Assembly: GCF_021869535.1 (NCBI RefSeq)
Contig: NW_026262679.1
Location: forward strand, 82,147,143 to 82,211,142
Reading direction: 5' to 3'
DNA: 64,000 nt
From: Mytilus californianus
Taxonomy: Eukaryota > Mollusca > Bivalvia > Mytilida > Mytilidae
Part shown: positions 1 to 11,210 of the stretch, one piece after another
Numbering within the stretch: the first letter of the stretch is position 1
Layout: each line of letters starts with the position of its first letter
Made by a program: the position numbers and the translations under genes
The notes under the pieces: generated by a model
Seen by the model: the letters and a program-made list of their open reading frames with translations, nothing else
The model's database searches: none
What the model was told of the DNA's origin: nothing

Positions 1-375
1 CGGGGGTTTGTACTGCCACTAGAAAAAAGGTAATGTTAGATAAAACCAAAGTTGTCTTTTGGACCCAAATTAATTTAACAAGAAAATAGAACTTTTAATT
101 TTGCAAAAGCATGCGTGAACAAATTTCCCCTTGAACTATTTCACATCACAGACACCTTCAACAAGCCTTTCACTCTTTGTGAAAATTGACAGAATCACAG
201 ATTCATGAACGTTTAGGTTATAGCAATAGAATAGTTTATCTACAAAAAATTGATCAAATTATAAATGCCTCTTAATGGCTCGACATTTGTTTAAGAATAT
301 CATTCGTTGCAGAAAAAAAATGTAAAATTTAAAATATTCTATGGAAAATATGTTCAATAATATTTAAAGTTTTTT
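1..375. other. AT-rich stretch without a recognised gene
   Basis: No convincing exon, RNA gene or known repeat is visible. It ends in a T-run immediately before the hairpin-headed repeat element. Confidence 0.5.
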
Positions 376-1860
376 TGTCGAGCCTGCGACTTCTGTCGCA
401 GAAAGCGAGACATAGGGATAGTGATTCGGCGGCGGCAACGGCGGCGTTGACAAACTTCTTAAAAGCTTAATATTTCAGAAGGTAGAAGATTCGGATGCTT
501 AATACTTTGTATATAGATGCCTTATGTTATGAAGTTTCCGTCTGTCATATGTCCACTGTCCTTGACCTCATTTTCATGGTTCAGTGACTACTTGAAAAAA
601 GTTAAGATTTTTAGTATTTAGTATGTGCGTACCTTGCAAGGTCTTCCTGCTGTCATACTGTTTTCATTTGACCCCAACCTAATTTCATGGATCAGTAAAC
701 AAGGTTAAGTTTTCGTGGTCAAGTCCATATCTCAGATACTATAAGCAATAGGTCTACTATATTTGGTGTATGGAATGATTGTAAAGTATACATGTCCAAC
801 TGGCAGGTGTCATCTGACCTTGACCTCATTTTCATCGTTCAGTGGTTAAAATTAAGTTTTTGTGTTTTGGTCTGTTTTTCTAGTACTGTATGCAATAGGT
901 CAACTATATTTGGTGTATGAAAATATTTTACGATGTACATGTCAGTCTGGCAGTTTTTATTTGACCTTGACCTCATTTTTACGGTTCATTGCTCAATCTA
1001 AGTTTTTGTGTTGTGGTCTGTTTTTCTTAAACTATAAGAAATAGGTCACTTATATTTGGTGTATGGAATAATTGTAAGGTGTATATGTCTGTCTTGCAGT
1101 TATCATCTGACCATGACCTTATTTTTATGGTTTATTGGTCAATGGTAAGATTTCCTGGATAAGTTTGTTTCTTAGATACTATATACAATAAGTCAACTAC
1201 ATTTGATCAATAAAATGATTGTAAGATGTACATGTCTGTTTGGCAGGTATCATCTGACCTTTACCTCATTTTCATGGTCCATTAGTCAATATAAAGTTTT
1301 CATGGTTTGGTCTGTTTCTTGTATACTATAAGCAATAGGTCAAGTATATTCAGTGTATGGAATGATTGCAAGTGTACATGTATTTCTGTCTTAGTTTATC
1401 TGACCTTGACTAATTTTACTGGGTCATGTTAAGTTTATGTGATACTTGTAGTAAAACTTTATATTTAGGACTATCAACATGAAATCAATGGTCAGTAAAG
1501 CAGGCGAAACATTTCAGCGTGTGCATTCTTCTAGAGTTGTGGTATGTTTATCAGATACCATAAGCAATGGACCAACTATATTTTGTATGTGGAATGATTG
1601 GTAAGGGGTAAATGTCTGTCTGGCAGGGTTAACCTGACCTTGATCTCATTTTAATGGTCCATTGGTCAATATTAAGTTTTCATGGTTTTGTCTATTTCGC
1701 GGATACTGTAAGCAATATAGGTCGACTATATATGGTGTATGGAATGATTGTTATGTGTATATATCCGATTGGCATGGACACCATTGTCATAATTCATTTC
1801 TCAGGTTATGGTAAAATGTACTCACAGAAATTTGGCATTACATTAAAAAAGGGTTAAAAT
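376..1860 (+). repeat. Hairpin-headed element with ~150-bp tandem core (copy A)
   Basis: The element opens after a T-run with a stem-loop at about 376-412 (GTCGAGC then GCGAC-ttct-GTCGC then GCGAGAC), followed by GC-rich triplets (ggcggcggc). The body is a diverged tandem repeat. Its marker TGACCTTGACCTCATTTTCA recurs with variation near 556, 668, 808, 961, 1108, 1254, 1399 and 1634, mostly spaced 145-150 bp. Between markers the 'actataagcaataggtc...tatttggtgtatggaatgattg' block also recurs. This repeat is abundant in mussel DNA. Short ORFs inside it (862-1044, 1654-1857) are repeat shadows. The right end is not sharply defined. Confidence 0.8.
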
Positions 1861-2269
1861 TGATAAACATTTTAGATACATGGTTTGGGTGTCTTTAAAT
1901 GAAAATGTGTTATTGTCCTTCACAATCTTAATATAAGCCCAATTCACCAATCAAAAATCAACATCATTAATTTTCTCGTGTTTAAATTAAACGAAGCAAT
2001 TATCTAAGGCGCTTCTGATGTGATAATCTAACATGTAAAACTTGGGTGAAATCTTAAGTGAACAACCTCAATAGGTTTGCAAACTTTCTGCGAGGTTCAT
2101 AAGATCTGGGTTGAAAATAAAAATTAGAAATTTTGCTGAAAATTCTTAATTGTGGAATAAGCAATTCCATAAAACAGTTGTTACTAAATTCTTTCATATA
2201 GATACCAATATATAAAAATCTGAATAAAAACGGGATATCAAATCAAAATTTTCACGGTGATTTGGTTTA
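1861..2269. other. AT-rich stretch, nothing recognised
   Basis: Intergenic AT-rich DNA. No coding frame, RNA gene or clear repeat is seen. Confidence 0.4.
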
Positions 2270-2500
2270 TAGAGCTGTGGTTATTGTTGGTTTCAATCTG
2301 TCATAATTGTTTTTCGTTCAGTGTTACTAGCTTAAATCAGGTCGTTGGTTTTCTCTTTTAAATTATTTAGATTTTGAGTTTGTTCTGGGGACTTTTGTAG
2401 CTTATGATAAGATATGGATATTGCTCATTGTTGAAGGCCGTACAGTGACCTGTAGTTATTTACATCCATGCATGTCCTTGTCTATTGGCAATCAAATAAA
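2270..2500 (+). repeat. Mussel dispersed repeat family A, diverged partial copy
   Basis: It shares ordered blocks with the better copies at 3940-4420 and 45530-45965: 'tttttcgtt', 'aggtcgttggttttctc', 'attgttgaaggccgtacagtgacct', 'attggcaatca'. It is heavily diverged. Confidence 0.6.
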
Positions 2501-3159
2501 ATCGCCTTATTTTTACGCAATAAATCAGCACAGGAAAAATACGCGTAAACTCTAAAAACGGTACAATAGGTATAAAACCACATACACAAACACAACAACA
2601 AAAAAAATATTATTCTGTACCAAAGAATGCTTGCAGTTACTGAAAGCTAGGTCAAAGTACTAACATTCTGATATGACACCATTCCATCTCTAATATTGGT
2701 GGATGTAAAAAAGATTTCAAACAACAAAATCATAAACAGTTCATGATGACCACTCCTCAAACTCAATTTATGTCTTTTTCAATCTTTCGAGTTCTGTAGC
2801 CAAAATAAAATAAAACGTCTTTTGCACATCATTTTGGATCATAGTTACATACCCAAAAAAAGCTGTATAGTCATTTACAAAGTGTCTACACTCGTTGCGA
2901 TTCACACAAGTCCTTGACATATGGACCAAACATTGGCTATTATTGAAGACCATATGTTGTCTTGTAAATGTCTGTTGGAATATTGTGTTGTCGTCCCATG
3001 AATGTATTGAACAAAAAAAAATGTTTCATCAATTGCCGAGTTTCAATGGATTTTAAAAAGTCAAAATAGTAGTATAAACTGTACAAAAATCTTATAATAT
3101 CTCTTATATATTTGATACACATGTAATTCTTTAATCAACAATCATGATTGAAAACAGAG
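2501..3159. other. Stretch without recognised features
   Basis: AT-rich. The short minus-strand ORFs here (2768-2953, 2940-3122) show no domain, splice signals or coding character. Confidence 0.4.
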
Positions 3160-3372
3160 TAACATTTATATGTTTCGGAGTTTAGTGTGACGTCCATTTT
3201 CACTGAACAAGTACACATTTTTGTTTAGGGGCCAACTGAAGCCCGCCTCCGGGTGCGGTATTTTCTCGCTGTGTTGAAGACCCATTGGTGGCCTTGTTCT
3301 ATTTTCTGCTCTTTCGTCGGTTTTTTGTCTCTTTGACACATGCCCCATTTCCATTCTCAATTTTAAGAACAT
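3160..3372 (+). repeat. Dispersed repeat ending '...gacacatgccccatttccattctcaatttta'
   Basis: The block 'ggggccaactgaagcccgcc' through 'ccattctcaatttta' is a familiar high-copy mussel repeat. Its tail recurs at 47940-47997, where it reads 'gacacattccctgtttccat'. The antisense ORF over it is not a gene. Confidence 0.65.
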
Positions 3373-3939
3373 GAATTAGTCAAAATCGGTATTTAAGGGC
3401 TATAACTCCTTAAGGAGTAGTCTGATAATTCAGATGCAAACAGAAATTAGGTAGAACGTGACATTCTAAGCATTTGTGTCATATCAGATTTTCTTTATCT
3501 GTTATAGTTTTCAAGTTATAAGACAATTTTAAAATGCATTTTACCCTTATGGTCTATGTTTAGCTATACTAGTATATACATTCCAATACTTTATACCTGA
3601 CTGAAATTTTAGAAGTCTAGTGATTCTAATTATCTTTTCAGTAACTCAAAACCCTTGCGCGCCACATATTAGCTGACAGCAAGGTACTGTATGTTCAAAC
3701 CACAGTCACCTGAATTTCTATCAACAAATGCTTTAAATAATGGTAAAAAATAATGTATATTCTTTGTAGTATAGTATTATGTAATTACTGAACACAAGGT
3801 CATGCGTTTCTCAGACTGTTTATGACGTCTTTGTACTTAATCCATTGGATGTGTACTGATTGATACTTTAGTCTGGGAGAACATGATTTATTATTTAGTT
3901 GTAACTAGTTTTAAACTAGCTTTCAGAAACTACGAGTAC

Positions 3940-4420
3940 TCTTATATCGGTGCTTTGTATCACATGTTAGTTGTGTTTTGTGCTTCCTACCGATCTATTG
4001 AGTTGAGCAAATTACAACTGATTTTTACAGTTTGTTCTTATGTTGTACTGTTACACCACTGTGTCAGGTTAGGGGAGGGTCGAGCGCGCACTTATATGTT
4101 TAACCCCGCCATATTGTTTATGTACCTGTTCCAAGTCAGGAGCCTGTAATTCAGTGGTTGTCGTTGGTTCATGTCTGCCATATTTGTTTTTCGTAAATTA
4201 TATCGTTATAAATTAGGCCGTTAATTTTTTCTCGTTTGAACCATTTCACATTTTTCATGTCGGGGCCTTTCATAGCCGACTATACGTTATGTTTTTTTAT
4301 TGTTGAAGGTAGTACGGTGACCTATAATTGTATACATTGTAAATCCACTTCATTTTAACTCTGGTTGATAGTTGTCTCATTGGCAGTAATCATGTGACCA
4401 CATCTATTTATTTTTATTCT
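3940..4420 (+). repeat. Mussel dispersed repeat family A, near full-length copy
   Basis: Landmarks in order: 'tttgttcttatgttgtactg', 'ccaggttaggggagggt'-like, 'aaccccgcca', 'gtcaggagcctgtaattcag', 'aggccgttaattttttctcg', 'cggggcctttcatagccgac', 'ttgttgaaggtagtacggtg', 'gttgtctcattggcagtaat'. The same order recurs at 10895, 44430 and 45530, and reverse-complemented at 9225 and 11880. The ORF at 3883-4149 falls in it and is not a gene. Confidence 0.75.
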
Positions 4421-5451
4421 AACTAGTTACTACACTACTAGACTTAGAAAATCTATTTTTATTGTTGACACCCTCCCTTTTTCAGTCCATTCCTACACCA
4501 CTGATATAGCCCTAGACTCTGACACGGTCCAATCGAGTTCTAAAAAGGCCGTCAGACTTCAGACAAATCTCTGACTAACTGTTATAAAGAGAATTATGTG
4601 CACATAGTGTACCAAGAAATAAAACGTTTTGTATCTTTTATACTTCTGTTTCAATATAATTCTCCATTTTTTGCTCAACTGGCCCATAGGGCCTTGTGAA
4701 CTATAACATAACTTGGCGTTCTTCCTCGTCTTCGTAAACCTTTTCAAAGATCATCTTTTCTGAAACTACCAAACTATTTACAGCTAAACAGAGGAGGGGA
4801 ATGATCCTTATGATATCTAGTAAAAAGTTTGTGTTTTTTTCTGTCAGTCAACACACATGGCGACCATAGGAGGAGGGTATGAAGTTGAAAATGTACACAT
4901 GTATGAGTACTACGATATCCTTAATATTAAAAAATATAAAAAACAAAACTGACATCATACTTATTCTTATATAAAAGTGATTTTATTTCAAGACAATGTT
5001 TTTATGACAATAGTTTCATTTTATGACAAAAATCAAAATAAAATATTTTATCGAACTACAGTTCAAACATTTGACGATCACTAATCACAAACACATAAGC
5101 AATACACAAACAAAAAACACATTGTGGTGATATATAATAACAAAGCGTCAATACATATTACAATTTCATCATACCACCTCTTCAAAAACGAAAAAGTTTT
5201 TTTGACAAGTGATTGTTACACACATATCCTCAGATGAATCACGAGAAAAAACACAAAATAACATAAACTTATATAATAAAAAAAAAGATATTTCTTTACA
5301 CTTTCAACTCGATGTATTTGTTCTTTGTATGTGGTACGATAATAATTCCATTGATTATTTAAAGTTTAAACAATCTAAAGTTTAAATCTAGGTAAATTAA
5401 ATAATCAAATAACAGTTAAAAATTACATAAATAAGAATCTAACAATTAGTA
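4421..5451. other. Intergenic DNA and probable 3' UTR side of the ZIP gene
   Basis: No second gene is recognised. The part next to 5451 is AT-rich and lies downstream of the minus-strand zinc-transporter stop codon, so it probably contains its 3' UTR. No single polyadenylation signal stands out among several AT-rich candidates. Confidence 0.4.
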
Positions 5452-6453
5452 TCATTCATGGTCATGGATCAAAAATAAACCTGACATACATATAAATCCA
5501 AGAAATAGAAAAAAAGTTTTAATCAACCGAATGTCTGGTATGCTTAATTCATGTTGGAGTATTTCAAAGAATGTGACATACAAGAATGTTCCACATGCTA
5601 ACCCTTGCAAGATCCCCTCGACCAATGACGATGTCGTTCCTTGCCCATATTCCACAATCAGCAAACCGATGACAATCCCGATCGGCGAAGCTAAGGCAAA
5701 AGTAAGAAGAGATCGTATCTGTGCCCAAAACGAAAGTTTGCTTTGGGTTAATGTCATACCTAGACTGAAGGCAAGAATTACTTTGTGAATACTGAGGCCA
5801 ATAAAAACTTCAACTACATCAGTGGTTTGTTTCTGTAATCCGACTGCTATTCCCTCGAAAATAGAATGTAGAGATAAAGCTACCAATAGCAAGATAGATC
5901 TCAGAGTGGAACTATTTGTTTCAGATGTCTTCACCGACAGGGTTACAGTACTGTTCTCGAAGTCATTTGTTTTTTTCTCTCTAGAGTCGTCTGTTCCAAT
6001 GCCTGATGAACTATATGATATGCGAAACTCATCTTTGTTTGATATAAGGGTGTTTCTTTCGGTTTTAATCGCTTCTGTTCTCACCGTATCATTTGAATGG
6101 CTAATTTGTTTTCGTTTCTCCTGGTATATTATAACACATTGTTCGGCCGTTAACATTAACATTAGTCCTATAACCATTATAAACTGAGCCACAGGGTAAT
6201 GCTCAAATTTTTTAGACTCCTTGATATGTGGTTCCAAAGCCTCTATTGTTTCAGGGAGTAGATCCAAAAGACATGTGGCCATGAATACCCCTGCAGCAAA
6301 ACAGCTCAGAATGCTTAATAAACGACGATACACTGTTGATGTTTCTAAGTTCCTTCTGTAGTGATAGATACATTTCACTGGAATAAATCCTACCAGAAAT
6401 GAAGCTACTAATAGTCCAAAGAGAATTAAAACTTTCACATGTACTACATCCAT
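5452..6453 (-). CDS. ZIP (SLC39A1/2/3-like) zinc transporter, uninterrupted ORF
   Basis: A 333-residue membrane protein of the ZIP family, which moves Zn2+ (and related metals) into the cytosol across the plasma or vesicle membrane. About eight hydrophobic segments are visible: residues ~8-25, 45-66, 85-106, then a hydrophilic loop ~110-183, then ~184-206, 214-235, 243-268, 275-300 and 308-328. Segment 4 carries the family signature HSIFEGIAVGLQ, segment 5 has IHKVILAFSLGMTL, and segment 2 has AAGVFMATCLLDLLPE. These match ZIP subfamily II (human SLC39A1-3). The variable loop is Ser/Thr/Lys-rich, not His-rich. I start at the ATG at 6451-6453; 11 more in-frame codons upstream begin only with TTG, and possible splice acceptors (ttataaacag, attatag) lie there, suggesting a 5'-UTR intron. 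The coding region has no intron, so an intron-poor gene or a retrocopy are both possible. The ORFs on the opposite strand (5531-5788, 5822-6187) are shadows. Confidence 0.9.
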   Translation of the reverse strand: MDVVHVKVLILFGLLVASFLVGFIPVKCIYHYRRNLETSTVYRRLLSILSCFAAGVFMATCLLDLLPETIEALEPHIKESKKFEHYPVAQFIMVIGLMLMLTAEQCVIIYQEKRKQISHSNDTVRTEAIKTERNTLISNKDEFRISYSSSGIGTDDSREKKTNDFENSTVTLSVKTSETNSSTLRSILLLVALSLHSIFEGIAVGLQKQTTDVVEVFIGLSIHKVILAFSLGMTLTQSKLSFWAQIRSLLTFALASPIGIVIGLLIVEYGQGTTSSLVEGILQGLACGTFLYVTFFEILQHELSIPDIRLIKTFFLFLGFICMSGLFLIHDHE

Positions 6454-6502
6454 GTTAACGGGTTCTAGTCTAAATCTATAATACAACTACCTGTTTATAA
6501 AT

Positions 6503-7040
6503 CACATGTTTGATTCACATTTTTCTATAAATAGGACGTGTCACGTATCGATCACGTTACATTACAATTGATTCACAACTTTTTGGCCTTTAAAACGACC
6601 ATGGTACACTTTTAAAATTCTAATTATTCACCCTTTCAAATTATGTGAGGTTAATTCAACCGTGTAATTTAGTAAAATAGTTGACAAATTTAAACTTTTA
6701 TCCCTATTGTAAAGGGTTGTACGTTATGAAAATAGTATGTTCATTTAAATCTGAGAATGTGTGCCATCAAACCCACAGTTACGAGACGATTTTTAAAAAT
6801 ATGTAATCTATCCTCGTACCTGTGATCAAAGCACACACTCCATCTGACCCCATAGGATGTTAAAGAAAGCTAAAGGAAAAAATTGGTTTGAAAATTACTA
6901 TGAGATATTTTGATAACAATTATAATATTTAAATATACAACAATAAAATAAAGTTACTGAGTATGATTCAAGTGTACAAAAAGAAATTTAATGAAGGATA
7001 AAAACACATGCATTTTAAAAACAAATTTGCTCATATTATA
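6503..7040. repeat. Dispersed repeat family C segment directly upstream of the ZIP gene
   Basis: From 'catgtttgattcacattttt' onward this parallels 15905-16300: 'ctataaataggac', 'gtcacgta', 'attcacaact', 'gtaaagggttgtacgttatg'-like, 'gtgccatc', then an 'actatgagatattttgataac' block shared with 13205 and 16260. The ZIP start codon is only about 50 bp away, so the proximal promoter of that gene would lie inside repeat sequence. Confidence 0.6.
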
Positions 7041-7044
7041 GTTG

Positions 7045-7275
7045 GGGAACAACCATTTGATATTCGGGGGGGAGGGGAGGGTTTTTCCTGATTAATCATT
7101 TATTTTTCATCTGTTGCTATGCATGATTATTCTTTTCAGCGGCTTTGCTCCCTGTTGTACACATTTGTTTCCTGTATTTTGTGTTGCAGAATATTCATTT
7201 TCATCCTATCTTGTGCAAATTCGTTCCTTTTCAAAGTCCTCCTGTCCCCTCCAGAAAATCACATGGTCGTCCGGT
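7045..7275. mobile_element. MITE-like element with ~25-bp imperfect terminal inverted repeats
   Basis: The left end GGGAACAACCATTTGATATT plus a G-run is mirrored at the right end by 'cccctccagaaaatcacatg' plus gtcgtccgg. The same right end (ccagaatatcaaatggtcgt) occurs at 56125-56160. The inside is T-rich with recurrent 'attcttttc'-type segments. The family is common in mussels. The ORF at 7114-7338 is not a gene. Confidence 0.6.
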
Positions 7276-7375
7276 TATACAATTTTCCTTAATGTTTCAA
7301 GCAATTCACTGATAATTTTAAACTTAATTATGTATTAACTACAGATGAGATTATGGCGTTGATTTAAGAAATAAA

Positions 7376-7780
7376 ATATCCCTACTTGGCATTTTTTTAT
7401 ACAGTTTTAAATTTTAAATATTTTTTTGATTTCTTGAGGAAAAAAATACATCTTTGTTATCTTTAATCATTCACCTTAAAGACATTATTTACAAAATAAT
7501 TCTATAAAGTGTATATACGAAGTAATAGGTAAAAAAAAAATTAAAAATCTATCATTTCTATATCTAACATATACATGTACTATTAAGGTCAATAATTGTG
7601 TATTGAATTGTGTAATATTTTGTGAAATAAAGTGTCTGCTTAACTATATAAGTCAATGGTTACAACCTGATTAATATACAGATCATATGTCAATCCTTAG
7701 CTTAAGCGAAGGGTGGGCACAAGATCTGTATTTTAATCAGATAGAAAGGGAAGTTGATTTTGAAAGAGTGTAAATAAGAC
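7376..7780. repeat. Dispersed repeat family C segment
   Basis: Parallels 31436-31725: 'gacattatttac', 'ataattctataaagtgta', 'ttaaggtcaataattgtgta', 'aaagtgtctgcttaa', then 'gatctgtattttaatcagat'. The last block also matches near 15750-15890. Confidence 0.65.
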
Positions 7781-8020
7781 ATTATTATAGAGGGCATGGC
7801 CTTTTAGCATGTGTTAATTAGTTTAAGTAGAGTTATATATATAAACTTGCGGAAAAGATGATATACCGCAAACAAATTGCAAAGGTTTTTTGTACACCAT
7901 ATCCAGATTTCGACAATTAATGTCTCTTCAGTGATGTTAGGAATCGAAACAGTATTTGGAAAGCCATACAATTTACCTCAATTTAGGATAGACTCTTGAA
8001 TTTTGAGGAGTCAAAATAGG

Positions 8021-8024
<4 letters not shown>

Positions 8025-8058
<34 letters not shown>
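8025..8058. repeat. (AT)n microsatellite
   Basis: Pure alternating AT run of about 17 units. Confidence 0.95.
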
Positions 8059-8062
<4 letters not shown>

Positions 8063-8064
8063 CA

Positions 8065-8130
8065 GCAATAGTTAGAGGAAGGCATAAGGTGTCTGCGCAA
8101 TGCTAGGCAGTGCAGGTTCCAGCCCCGCTC
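8065..8130 (+). mobile_element. tRNA-derived SINE-like head (A box and B box)
   Basis: TAGTTAGAGGAAGG at about 8067 fits a pol III A box and GGTTCCAGCCCCG at about 8112 fits a B box, ~45 bp apart. A cloverleaf was not demonstrated. The adjacent (AT)n and lack of an obvious A-tail leave the limits unclear. It could also be a decayed tRNA copy. Confidence 0.35.
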
Positions 8131-8464
8131 GGGGAGGAAGTAAAGAATCAGATCTACTCTAACATTGTAAGGGTTAATTTTCTATAGGCACTCTTACTCA
8201 TAAGAAATCCGATGAACAAGGTATAATTTACAGTTGACTCTACACATAGGCAGATATATATATTAATAGGTTTGGTGCATAGTTGGTGCATACTTGGTGG
8301 CAATTTAGGTCAGTAAAAATTTAGGTTAAATTTTTGGTGCATTTTTGGTGGCATTTTGTATATAAGGTTCAGATTTTTGTTATTGTAGGCAGATTTTGGA
8401 GATTCGGCAGATCTTGGCAGATCATTGATAGATACGGAATTACTATTATTTTTGATATTTTTGT

Positions 8465-8555
8465 CCGCACAGTATTGGACACTGTTGGGTGGTTTTTGTC
8501 CGCACAGTATTGGACACTATGCGTGTTTTTTTGTGTGCACAGTATTGGACACTGT
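8465..8555 (+). repeat. 35-bp tandem repeat, three units
   Basis: CACAGTATTGGACACT starts at 8468, 8503 and 8538, a constant 35-bp period with T-rich spacers. Two units contain GTCC...GGAC, able to pair. Confidence 0.9.
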
Positions 8556-8910
8556 TGCTTAATTTCGTTATACGGAATGTAATGAAATCCATTTACAGTA
8601 ACTTGTGAAAGTGATTTACCGAGAGTGCCCGTGTGCCTAACATTTTTCTATGTGAATATTCGAATCATGTATTTTATAAACGATATACATGTAGATATTC
8701 GCCCAGAAAGGAATTATAATAAACAATAGATTAATCGATTTACTAGTATATTTTCATGTAACAAGACCACGCATCACTGGATTATTTGTCGTCAAATTGT
8801 CCGTCAATTCAATGTACTATGACCTGAAATTTTGTTATACTCGACCGCCATGGCAACTTGGTCCCAACTAAAATCCTAGAGTTTAATCATGTCTTGATGG
8901 TGACAGAGTT

Positions 8911-8983
8911 TATTCCTTAAATGCCTACACCTTTTTATCTACCGACGAAATAGAGGTAAAAAGATGTAGGCATTCAAGGAATA
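8911..8983. repeat. 30-bp-arm foldback (inverted repeat)
   Basis: Left arm 8911-8940 (tattccttaaatgcctacac...) is complementary to 8954-8983 (...atgtaggcattcaaggaata) at 27 of 30 positions, with a 13-nt loop. The arrangement is familiar from other mussel loci. Confidence 0.85.
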
Positions 8984-9224
8984 GTGTCTTATTAAAATAA
9001 AGTGTAGTCAAAACAAACAGTAATTAAAATCTGTGCAGGTAACTAAGCTGAGTTTCTACATTAAAATTCCAGGTAATTTTTTTGATTTTCCTGTTTGTTT
9101 GCAATAAATTGATATTTTGTATTTTTTCTGTTTGTTTAAAATGAATTTTGTTAAGGAATTATAAAAACACTCTTCTTTGACAGCTCAATAAATGTCAACG
9201 AAAGATAACTAATATAAGGAATAG

Positions 9225-9500
9225 ATATAAGAAGATGTGGTATGAGTGCCAATGAGACAACTCTCCATCCAAGTCAAAATTTATAAAAGTAAACCACTAT
9301 AGGTCAAAGTACGGTCTTCAACACGGAGCCTTGGCTCACACCGAACAGCAAGCTATAAAGGGCCCCAAAAATTACTAGTGTAAAACCATTCAAACGGGAA
9401 AACCAACGGTCTAATCTATATAAAAAACGAGAAACGAGAAACACTTATGAACCACATCAACAAACGACAACTACTGAACATCAGATTCCTTACTTAGGAC
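9225..9500 (-). repeat. Mussel dispersed repeat family A, reverse copy
   Basis: Reads 'aagaagatgtggtatgagtg' then 'ccaatgagacaactctccat' and 'ggtcaaagtacggtcttcaa', the reverse complement of the family A 3' part. Confidence 0.75.
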
Positions 9501-10890
9501 AGGTGCAAACAATTGCAGCGGGTTTAAACGTTTTAATGGTACCAAACCTTCACCCTTATCTGAAACAATAGTGTAACATCACAACATAGAAAAACACACG
9601 TTAAAATATCAATTGAAATGGCTTAACTCAATCAAAAGACATATTAACACCGGTGAACATACACTGAACAAATAAATTTGATCTATGATACAATGCAAAT
9701 ACAAAATAAATAAACCAATGGAAGAATAATTAAAGTAACATGTTATATCGCTGTGAAATGTTAAACAATTTAAGAAAAACAATATACTTGAACAAAAATA
9801 TCAGCCATTTGCAATTACTTTAAACACATGTAAATAAAAATAATTTTGTTGCTAGGTATACGCGTACAGTTCAGATAGAGAAAGGAAATATTTTTACAAA
9901 ATAAATAATTTTGATGTTCATAGTACGAAGAAGTGAAAATTTACAGTAATACCAAACACTTATCAAAGCTGGTATATAGACCAGATATAACCCTGAATAA
10001 CATTAAATAACAAAAAAGCAATACAATTAGTATCAACAGGTCATAAACAAGAAAGTACGATTTGAGAGTACTCGCAATTGATAATAAAAAATCATGCATC
10101 AGAGACTAAAATCAACTAAAACACATCTCAGGGATTTAGTATTTTAACGTCATGGACAGTCAAAGAAGACATGACTTGTGCAATGCCAAAAATAAATGTA
10201 TCGACAGACAGTAGGCTAATTAGGAGTTAACCTCTTTAAGATCAAAATGAACATGGGTGTGTCTTTATACATCCCGTTTGAAAAGAATACAAATTTAGTT
10301 ATGTTTTAATTTGCTGATGACAAAATCGATATTAGTGCCAATGTAAACTATATTCAAAGCCAAATTTACTAATCAAATCTTTGTATCTTTGAATATATAT
10401 TTATTCGTGTTCAATTGATCAAGAATATAGATAATATTCAAGATAAGAAATAAGCACAAAAACATCAAAGCACTTGTCACAATCACAAATAAATAAAGCA
10501 TGCATGTCTTTGAAATTTAAAACATGAATAGTCACATAGTGCCATCACAAGTATACTACAAGTATTGTTAATTAAGTCCAAACGAAGGAGGTATGAAACA
10601 GCATCTACAAACTGAACTGTTGAAATCTCTACGTTCTTGTGTCGGAGCTTTAGGTTGGAGAGTCTATCTTTAATTTCCCTGTATTTTCGCTTATTGATTT
10701 GCTCATACATTAAATATTTCTATGAATAATACTTTAAAATTTATATGATTTTTGTTTATAAATGACCTATTTTAGTCTCAGAAGCATGATTTTTGTTAAT
10801 TCTTTGTAATTGGCTGAACTAGCTGTCAGTACTCTCAGATTTTTTCTTTTTGTTGTGGGGATGTTTAAGTACCCTGCCAAGTCGACTCTG
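9501..10890. other. Stretch without recognised gene
   Basis: AT-rich. The minus-strand ORF 10483-10710 (75 codons) has no recognisable domain and no supporting splice or promoter signal. Confidence 0.4.
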
Positions 10891-10894
10891 TGTT

Positions 10895-11210
10895 TTTGTT
10901 AGATGTTAGATGTATTTCTGCTTTGTATCCATCTGATGAGTTTAACCCTTTTCAACTGATTTTTATAGTTTGTTCTTATGTTGTACTGTTACACCAAAGT
11001 CCCAGGTTAGGGGAGGGTTGGCGCCTTCAAACTAGTCTAACCCTTCCACATTCTATATGTGCCTGTCCCAAGTCGGGAGCCTGCAATTAAGTGGTTGTCG
11101 TTTGTTGCTGTATATCATATTTGTTTTTGTTTATTATTTTGTACATAAATCAGGCCGTTATTTTTCTCGCTTGAATTGTTTTACATTTGTCATTTCTGAG
11201 CCTTTTATAG
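10895..11210 (+). repeat. Mussel dispersed repeat family A, 3'-truncated copy
   Basis: Contains 'tttttatagtttgttcttat', 'ccaggttaggggagggttgg', 'gggagcctgcaattaagtgg', 'caggccgttatttttctcgc' and 'gagccttttatagaggac'. Ordinary sequence follows, with four overlapping short ORFs to 11518 that I do not accept as genes. Confidence 0.75.

Noticed and set aside
862-1857. Short ORFs (862-1044, 1654-1857) as small proteins
   Set aside because: Both lie in the ~150-bp tandem repeat and change with it; no start context, domain or splice support.
3883-4149. 88-codon ORF as a membrane protein
   Set aside because: Falls inside dispersed repeat family A, and the same sequence recurs across the window without an open frame.
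5531-6187. Plus-strand ORFs of 85 and 121 codons
   Set aside because: Antisense shadows of the ZIP transporter ORF.
8100-8130. Functional tRNA gene
   Set aside because: A and B boxes are present but I could not fold a cloverleaf with acceptor and anticodon stems; treated as a SINE-like head.
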